A stretch of DNA of 12,663 nt, taken from positions 1 to 12,663 of the forward strand of contig DBOA01000036.1 of assembly GCA_002299195.1 (NCBI GenBank). Reading direction: 5' to 3'. Each line of letters opens with the position of its first letter. Within the stretch, counting starts at the first letter, position 1. The notes under the pieces were generated by a model. The model worked only from the letters and a program-made list of their open reading frames with translations, was not told where the DNA came from and did no database searches. Positions 7,305-12,663 of this stretch are shown piece by piece. Source of the DNA: Sphingomonadales bacterium UBA658 (lineage in GTDB: Bacteria > Pseudomonadota > Alphaproteobacteria > Sphingomonadales > Sphingomonadaceae). Made by a program: the position numbers and the translations under genes.

Positions 7305-8413
7305 TGCGCATCGCCGTCGGTACCCGAAAAATCGAGGTCGCGGGCGATGAAGATACGAATGGCCGTCCCTTGCGCAACTTTTACCGTCGGCGGGATGTTG
7401 ATGTCCCGCTGCAAGGCAATACCGGCAACGCTTTTGGCATCATCGGCCGTGCGGACGATGACATCATTGCCACCCTGCTGCAAAAGCCCAAGGCCGGATT
7501 GCACAACGGACAATAATATCGCCGAACCAAAGCGTTTCAGGAAGTGGCTATCCACTTTACCCCCTAAGCCCGCACGGCCAAGCGGGTCGGTGACGGGCGA
7601 GCCCAGCGACACGGTTACGCCATCGGGGCGGGTCAGCCGTGTCCAAACGATGAACGCGCGCGATTGCCCCGCGGCGAGGCCCGAGCGATATTGCCCTATC
7701 AGGCGGCTTCCGCTTGGGATGAGAACCCGTCGGCCGTCAAAGCCCATGACGTCGCGGCTAACCACGGCACGCACATATCCCGGCAGATCGGAGTTTATGG
7801 CCGTTTCAAGAACGCCGGCGATAATGGCGCCCTGCGGCACCGTATAGCCGCTGTTGGCGATACGCACCGCGCGGGCAGGCGCGTTTTCACCAGCCGCAAC
7901 CCGGTCGGAAAACCTGTCATCTGCGCTCAAGTCGTCATTTTTTGCGCCTGCCAGACCCGGTGTGGGCGGGACCATGGCGACGCCGCCTTTTGTGGTATCC
8001 ACGACGATGCCCGGCGCTTGAAAGCGGTTCGGACCAATAGCTACCGGGCCAACGATGCCAAGTGCTGCCCCATTTGGGTTATTCACGGGCGGCGGGACAA
8101 GCACTGGCGGCGGCAATTCCGGTGGGCCCGGACGCAACGTCGGTTGCGGCACAAGGCCGCCGGGGGGAACAACTGCAGGCGTCGAGACGGCTGCAGCCTG
8201 TGCCGCAACTTGGTCTGCTTCATTCCGGCTGTTGGCCAAGCTGCTAAAGGTTAAAATGGCAAGCAAGCCAATGCCCACTGCGCCCAATTTCATGCCCGGG
8301 GATAGACCATTTGGCATGGCCACCGGCGACAAAATCCGTTGGTTCGCTTCTTCAAGCGTATCAGAATCAATGGCGGTGCGCGGGTCCCTATTGCCCGATT
8401 TAAATATGCTCAC
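7301..8413 (-). CDS. virB10: VirB10/TrbI-type scaffold protein of the type IV secretion system, GTG start
   Basis: Protein that spans the periplasm and links the inner-membrane ATPases to the outer-membrane pore, 370 residues. It has a short cytoplasmic N-terminus, one membrane helix (about 43–60) and a Pro-rich periplasmic linker (83–114, including ELPPPVLVPPP). The C-terminal TrbI β-barrel domain spans about 175–360, with YTVPQGAIIAGVLETAINSD (190–209) and VLIPSGSRLIGQY (230–242). The hydrophobic helix at about 296–312 is the likely outer-membrane antenna. The start is GTG 8413, giving a GTGA overlap with the virB9 stop and a GGAGG 7 bases upstream. The longer frame from ATG 8452 would overlap virB9 by 43 bases and is unlikely. 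The stop overlaps the virB11 ATG by 4 bases. Confidence 0.94.
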   Translation of the reverse strand: MSIFKSGNRDPRTAIDSDTLEEANQRILSPVAMPNGLSPGMKLGAVGIGLLAILTFSSLANSRNEADQVAAQAAAVSTPAVVPPGGLVPQPTLRPGPPELPPPVLVPPPVNNPNGAALGIVGPVAIGPNRFQAPGIVVDTTKGGVAMVPPTPGLAGAKNDDLSADDRFSDRVAAGENAPARAVRIANSGYTVPQGAIIAGVLETAINSDLPGYVRAVVSRDVMGFDGRRVLIPSGSRLIGQYRSGLAAGQSRAFIVWTRLTRPDGVTVSLGSPVTDPLGRAGLGGKVDSHFLKRFGSAILLSVVQSGLGLLQQGGNDVIVRTADDAKSVAGIALQRDINIPPTVKVAQGTAIRIFIARDLDFSGTDGDAQ

Positions 8414-9225
8414 GGCTTGGCCTCCATCGATTTGCACCCAAAAAGCCCGCATTTCTTCTTTGGCGCGCGTGGCTTCGGGGCATCTGCGCCGGGTGTCGGC
8501 ACGGCATAGGCATCGTTAAAGATCATTGTGACTTCTTTGCCATGACGCAGCACAAATTGTGGCGCGATTTGTTCGACGACCGTGTACGGGCCGCGCACGG
8601 CGAAGTTGACGATGCTTTCGCCGGCATCGGGCGTAATGCTGAAAATGGCAGGCGCCGCCGATCCAGCGGCAAAGCGGAAATAGGTCGCTTTGCCATCGTC
8701 AAACACTTGCTCAGGCACATTGGCCGTTGCGCCGTCATAGCTATAGGCGCGGTTCCACAATTCAGGCGGGGTCGAAATCAACGGCGGCGGCGTTGCCATA
8801 GAGTCGGCGGCCGCGACTTTGGGTGGATAACGGAAACGCACAGCGTAAATAATCTGGCTTTGCGGCACACGCAGGCCGGATTTGGCCAGCAGTTCCAAAT
8901 TGTACCGCCGTACGTTTGTGATGATCGATAGATTGGTCGCAGGCGGCAATCCCACGGGTTTAAGGAACATGACCGTTCCTGCGCCATTGGGGGTCACCTG
9001 CCAACCAGAGGCGTCACCAATGCCAACGGTTTCAATTTGTTCACCGGCCTCAAATTCAAGCATCATTTGATAGCCGGTATGGCCGGTCAGGCGAATGATG
9101 GCATCGGGGTTATAGTCAACATAACGGATATTTGGCGCAACCTGCGCTGATGCTGCCATCGGCTGCATAACAGCGACGCCAATCGCCATGGTGATAAGGG
9201 TGAGCCAATGATAATGTCGGGTCAT
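8410..9225 (-). CDS. virB9: VirB9/TrbG-type outer-membrane core protein of the type IV secretion system
   Basis: Periplasmic/outer-membrane core component that normally pairs with VirB7 and VirB10, 271 residues. It has a Sec signal peptide: basic start, hydrophobic stretch, and probable cleavage after ASA at 25–27. The N-terminal domain is about 30–135 (ending IIYAVRFRYPP, 125–135). The C-terminal domain is about 155–240, with NRAYSYDG (158–165), FDDGKATYFRF (175–185) and VNFAVRGPYTVVEQIAPQFV (206–225). The lysine- and proline-rich tail holds the only two cysteines of the protein, C259 and C264 (CGLFGC). In Agrobacterium, VirB9 forms a disulfide with VirB7 through a C-terminal cysteine. No virB7 is present nearby. 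The start is ATG 9225, an ATGA overlap with the virB6 stop, with AGGA 7 bases upstream. It ends in a GTGA overlap with virB10. Confidence 0.93.
   Translation of the reverse strand: MTRHYHWLTLITMAIGVAVMQPMAASAQVAPNIRYVDYNPDAIIRLTGHTGYQMMLEFEAGEQIETVGIGDASGWQVTPNGAGTVMFLKPVGLPPATNLSIITNVRRYNLELLAKSGLRVPQSQIIYAVRFRYPPKVAAADSMATPPPLISTPPELWNRAYSYDGATANVPEQVFDDGKATYFRFAAGSAAPAIFSITPDAGESIVNFAVRGPYTVVEQIAPQFVLRHGKEVTMIFNDAYAVPTPGADAPKPRAPKKKCGLFGCKSMEAKP
8421..8425 (-). promoter_or_regulatory. Ribosome binding site that fixes the GTG start of virB10
   Basis: GGAGG on the minus strand (CCTCC on plus), inside the end of virB9, 7 bases before GTG 8413. The in-frame ATG at 8452 lies upstream of it. 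This is the strongest Shine-Dalgarno in the secretion operon. Confidence 0.72.
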
Positions 9226-10454
9226 GCAACGTTCCTAATGGCTTTAATCGGCGCGCGGACCGCATTGAGGGGGCCCCGCGAAATGCGCCGGTCGGAATAA
9301 TTGTTCTGCGGTCCTGCTTGATTGGCATCCGCATATGCCGGCTGCGGCAACAATATCCTACGCGGGTTGCCCGGGCCCATGTTTGCGGTTGCGGCGGCGG
9401 AACGCTCAATAGCGCCGACCAGCGACTGCATGCGTTCATTATACACGACGTTATTTGACGGCATCGGGGCATCAGCGGCTGGCGCGGAAACCAGATTATC
9501 AACTGCGCGATGTTGCCCAAAGGGCAACGTCCAGCCGCTGATAATCGTGCGGCCAATGCGAAATAGCTGCACCGCCACCGCGACCATGATGAGCACGATG
9601 ACCAATATCGTCAAAGCCGCGCGCAATGAAAAATCACCCTGGCCCGCGGACACATACATTTGAGTCAATATCGGCTCAAGCGCGGCCAGTGCCCCTGCTG
9701 ATGTGATCATCGTCATAATGGGCACCAACGCCATCATGATCGCCGCACGGCCCCAGCCGACCGCTAAACCGCGCGTAGACGGGAATAAGCCCATCACTGC
9801 AAAGACGGGGCCAAGGAGTAGCAAGAGGCCCAGTATGATTTTCGCCACGACCAAGACACCTGCCGATGCGAGCACCAGCAACAACGCGCTAAGCAACAGC
9901 ATATTGGGGCCAAGCGAGTCCTTTGGCGCGACAAAGGCGGTGATATTGTTTGCGGTCACAGGAAGCGTCGCGGGTGCAGGCGCCGTTGGGCTTGCCGGCA
10001 GCATCTGTTCCGGCCGCGCGTCAAATTCAGTCCATGCATCCGCAAGTTCGACCATGCGGCCCGACAGCATATCGACACGTTCGGTCATGCCGCGCACATT
10101 CCCATCATTAGGGTTAATGGCGCGCACGATTTCGTGCGGCCCGTCGGTCAGCACGTCATACACCAAAACCTGATATGTCGCCCAGTTACTCGTCAGCGCC
10201 AGCACGGCGCCAATCATGATCATGCGCGGCATCATCTCGCCAACGCTGAGTGACGACCGTCCAAATATCAGCCGGTAGCCGATGATCGCGACGTAAATGG
10301 TCAGCGCAATTGTTAAGGCGACACTAAACACGCTGCCTTCGCCAAGCAAATTGGCATAGCCCGCCTGCACGGTCGACTGGATGTAACAATCGACGGCGTT
10401 GACCATCGTTTCCGCTGAACCAGCCGCAGGGTTAAGGGCAACGCAATTTGCCAT
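9222..10454 (-). CDS. virB6: VirB6/TrbL-type polytopic inner-membrane channel protein of the type IV secretion system
   Basis: Inner-membrane channel subunit of the secretion complex, 410 residues. There is a hydrophobic region at 41–65 and another at about 78–101. A hydrophilic loop (102–180), rich in Ala and Pro at 151–168, follows. The main membrane block comes next: 184–222, 236–258 and 279–298. The central motif GPVFAVMGLFPSTRGLAVGW (215–234) is the conserved core of the TrbL/VirB6 family. The C-terminal ~100 residues are polar and basic, ending in a run with several arginines. The start is ATG 10454, a one-base TGATG overlap with the virB4 stop. An upstream ATG at 10538 would overlap virB4 by 85 bases and adds non-family sequence. 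The gene follows virB4 directly, leaving no space for virB5. Confidence 0.92.
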   Translation of the reverse strand: MANCVALNPAAGSAETMVNAVDCYIQSTVQAGYANLLGEGSVFSVALTIALTIYVAIIGYRLIFGRSSLSVGEMMPRMIMIGAVLALTSNWATYQVLVYDVLTDGPHEIVRAINPNDGNVRGMTERVDMLSGRMVELADAWTEFDARPEQMLPASPTAPAPATLPVTANNITAFVAPKDSLGPNMLLLSALLLVLASAGVLVVAKIILGLLLLLGPVFAVMGLFPSTRGLAVGWGRAAIMMALVPIMTMITSAGALAALEPILTQMYVSAGQGDFSLRAALTILVIVLIMVAVAVQLFRIGRTIISGWTLPFGQHRAVDNLVSAPAADAPMPSNNVVYNERMQSLVGAIERSAAATANMGPGNPRRILLPQPAYADANQAGPQNNYSDRRISRGPLNAVRAPIKAIRNVA

Positions 10455-12663
10455 CAGCTTTGCATGCCCGTCCTGCTTGCGGCTGGCCACGGGGTCAACG
10501 CCCCTTCTTGCGCTGCTTGCAACAACATCGGCAACCATTCGGACGGCGCATCACCATGAACGCTGCGAAGCTCGTCCAGTTTGCGCACGCTGGCTTCACG
10601 GCCGGACAACACCGTGATCGCATCCGGCATATTGCCCATATCCAAACGCGCAACGACGCTGTTCCCGCTTTGCTTAATCAAAACGCAGCGCAAATGTTCG
10701 GGCAAGGAGCGCACGAGATCAAGCTCATGCGCGGTCAACCCAAAGCCACCGCAATAATCGGATGCTTGCGCCTTGGGATTGCTCGTGAACAATTGCGTGG
10801 CGGATTGTTCAATGATGGTCGCGGCGATTTTGCTTTCAATCGCGTCGCTTGCGCTTTGTGTGGCAAAGCCAACGACACCATTGCGTTTACGGATGGTCTT
10901 CATCCAATCCTTCAGCCGGTGAACAAAGACGTCATCATCCAGCGCCTTCCACCCTTCGTCGATGACAATCATCGAAGGACTGCCGTCCAGACGTTCATCG
11001 ACGCGGTGGAACAAATACATCATCGCGGGCGTGCGCAACGCTGGGTTATCGAGCAACGCGGTCATGTCAAAGCCAGCGGATCTTGTATCCAGGTTCAACT
11101 GGTCCGTCGGGTTATCGAACAACCACGCATGCTCCCCTGCGCCATACCAAGGGGCAAGGCGCGATGCGAGATCGCCACGGATGGGGCGTGCGCCGCCAGC
11201 CAATAGCTCCACCAAATAGCGCAATTGGCGGTATTCGGCCGGTTGGCTGAAATTGGCATCAACCGCACTTGAGATGATGGCGTTTTCATCGGCAGTAAGC
11301 TGCCCGCCCGCTGGCATTAAAATCTGCGAAAGCCATTGCCGCAAAAATGCCTGGTTTGTTGCATTTTCGGGCAGTTGAAGCGGGTTGAATCCGGTTGGCG
11401 TGCCGGGCCGCAAGACATCATAATGCCCGCCAATGGCGCGAATGAAAATCTCTGCACCGCGATCTTTGTCAAAGAAAAACGTGCGGGGGTGAAATTTCTG
11501 CGCCTGCGCAATCAGGAAATTGAGCACCACTGTTTTACCGGAACCCGATGGCCCAATAAGCGTGAAATTGCCCAAATCACCGCTGTGCAAGTTAAAGAAA
11601 TAGGGTGTGCTGGATGTGGTTTCGAGGACCGTGATAGGCTCACCCCATGGACCGCCGGCAGACACGCCGATTGGAAAGCCATGGAGCGAAATGAGGCCGG
11701 ACAAATTGGCAGTCGATACCAAAGCCTTGCGCGCAATAAAATCTGCGTTGCCCGGAAACTGACCCCAAAAGGCACTTTCCAAATTGAGATCCTCACGCAC
11801 AGCAACCGCGCCAATATCCGCAAGCGAGGCTTGTACATCGGCAACGGCAGCATCCAACGCGGCCAAGGTCATCGCGCGGACATGCACCGTCAGATGGTGC
11901 TCACCATAAGCTGCAGCGCCGCCGGTGAGATCATCCTTTGCACCTAAAAGGCCTTGGCGCAGGGTGGTAGTTTCGTCCGACGCCGCGCGCAACCGGCGCA
12001 GCGCAAGCCCGATACGTTCATCCGCAATCTGTCGGTCGATGAAAGCAAAGCTTTCCGTCATCGTCAGCTCATGCGGCAGACGCAGCAGATTATCGAGCAT
12101 ACCCGGTGCCGTATATGCAGGATAATCCTTGATGGAAACGATAGCGCCAAAACGCGACGTGTTGGCGCTTGCGCCTTTCAATTCGAGGGCATCAAGGCCA
12201 AAGCTGATCCGCTTATAGGGCAGATATTGGCCAGCGTCGCCGGTGGGTTCAAGCACGGGCTGCATTTCGCCATTGTACAGCGCCGACAATATCTCAAGCG
12301 GTTCGGAACAAGTGCCGTTTGCGTCGTGATAGCGGCCGAGCAGGCGCGGGCCATAGCGGCTGAGGGCGGAGAGCAGATTGGTGCGTGCCGCATCCAATTC
12401 GCGCAGTTCCCGCGTTTGGTCAGCCAGCTGTTCGGCGCTGTTGCGTGTTCCATTGCCCCATTTGGTCAGGCGGTCAAAAAAACCAATCTTTCCCTGGGCT
12501 GGGCGACGAACCAGCATCAGCACCATGTCATTGATATAGAGCTTTTTGCCGCGCAGTTGCTGCTGCCACGCATCGTCAAGGTCGCGCACAAAACCGTCGG
12601 GTTGCGCGCCCGATAATTCGGCGGTCACCTGACGACGAATGACGTGGCAGTATAACATCAGGT
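10454..12663 (-). CDS. virB4: VirB4-type ATPase of the type IV secretion system, N-terminus outside the window
   Basis: Large cytoplasmic/membrane-associated ATPase that energises pilus assembly and substrate transfer. The frame is open to the window edge; about 735 residues are visible, so roughly the first 60–80 of a usual ~800 are missing. The first visible residues (LYCHVIRRQV) match an internal conserved VirB4 segment. They show that the ATG at 12658 is not the start. Counting from that ATG, Walker A is GPSGSGKT (369–376), Walker B is SMIVIDEGW (562–570), and the downstream RKRNG/ATQS segments (590–602) are typical. The stop shares one base with the virB6 start. Any fusion to VirB3 at the N-terminus cannot be judged from here. 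Confidence 0.95.
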   Translation of the reverse strand, partial: LMLYCHVIRRQVTAELSGAQPDGFVRDLDDAWQQQLRGKKLYINDMVLMLVRRPAQGKIGFFDRLTKWGNGTRNSAEQLADQTRELRELDAARTNLLSALSRYGPRLLGRYHDANGTCSEPLEILSALYNGEMQPVLEPTGDAGQYLPYKRISFGLDALELKGASANTSRFGAIVSIKDYPAYTAPGMLDNLLRLPHELTMTESFAFIDRQIADERIGLALRRLRAASDETTTLRQGLLGAKDDLTGGAAAYGEHHLTVHVRAMTLAALDAAVADVQASLADIGAVAVREDLNLESAFWGQFPGNADFIARKALVSTANLSGLISLHGFPIGVSAGGPWGEPITVLETTSSTPYFFNLHSGDLGNFTLIGPSGSGKTVVLNFLIAQAQKFHPRTFFFDKDRGAEIFIRAIGGHYDVLRPGTPTGFNPLQLPENATNQAFLRQWLSQILMPAGGQLTADENAIISSAVDANFSQPAEYRQLRYLVELLAGGARPIRGDLASRLAPWYGAGEHAWLFDNPTDQLNLDTRSAGFDMTALLDNPALRTPAMMYLFHRVDERLDGSPSMIVIDEGWKALDDDVFVHRLKDWMKTIRKRNGVVGFATQSASDAIESKIAATIIEQSATQLFTSNPKAQASDYCGGFGLTAHELDLVRSLPEHLRCVLIKQSGNSVVARLDMGNMPDAITVLSGREASVRKLDELRSVHGDAPSEWLPMLLQAAQEGALTPWPAASRTGMQS

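Noticed and set aside
7664..8254. Plus-strand open frame of 196 codons antisense to virB10
   Set aside because: Opposite a clear TrbI-domain gene; the product is low-quality Arg/Gly/Cys-rich sequence.
9222..9225. Hidden virB7/virB8 between virB6 and virB9
   Set aside because: The genes overlap by 4 bases. No small lipoprotein with a lipobox was seen in other frames nearby.
10455..10538. ATG 10538 as start of virB6
   Set aside because: Extension lies entirely within virB4. ATG 10454 gives the one-base overlap seen at similar junctions.
10448..11206. Plus-strand open frame of 252 codons antisense to virB4
   Set aside because: It lies wholly inside virB4, which has intact ATPase motifs. The antisense product is rich in His, Arg, Gln and Cys with no family resemblance.
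11954..12616. Plus-strand open frame of 220 codons antisense to virB4
   Set aside because: Shadow of the conserved virB4 frame, with no ribosome binding site or recognisable domain.

Overview
The window holds two gene clusters that converge on a short gap at about 6.14–6.31 kb. Protein similarity and gene style (dense, translationally coupled genes, moderately GC-rich by eye) suggest an alphaproteobacterium, most likely a sphingomonad. That assignment is an impression; no rRNA or marker gene is present.

Left half, plus strand (1–6136): the 3' part of a type II sulfide:quinone oxidoreductase, a SulP anion transporter with a STAS domain, both main subunits of a short-Q-loop (cyanide-insensitive/CioAB-type) cytochrome bd quinol oxidase, a 33-residue DUF2474-like membrane peptide directly after cydB, and a class I SAM-dependent methyltransferase. 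SQR, SulP, CydA, CydB and the small protein are 5 bp apart or overlap, so they are almost certainly one transcript. A simple reading is a compact sulfide-oxidising chain. SQR passes electrons from H2S to the quinone pool. A bd oxidase, known to resist sulfide and cyanide, passes them to oxygen. SulP may move the sulfur oxyanion product across the membrane. The methyltransferase follows 26 bp later behind its own good ribosome binding site; its substrate is unknown.

Right half, minus strand (12663 down to 6306): a VirB/P-type type IV secretion operon in the order virB4 (5' end outside the window), virB6, virB9, virB10, virB11. Every junction is a 1- or 4-base stop/start overlap. There is no room for virB5, virB7 or virB8, the genes usually found between virB4 and virB9. 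Both ATPases keep their Walker motifs, so the machine looks intact. No relaxase, coupling protein (VirD4) or effector is visible, so conjugation and protein export cannot be told apart here.

Between them (6137–6305) lies a convergent intergenic gap with no convincing terminator hairpin and only one weak 40-codon ORF. I see no rRNA, tRNA, CRISPR array, insertion sequence or attachment site in the window.
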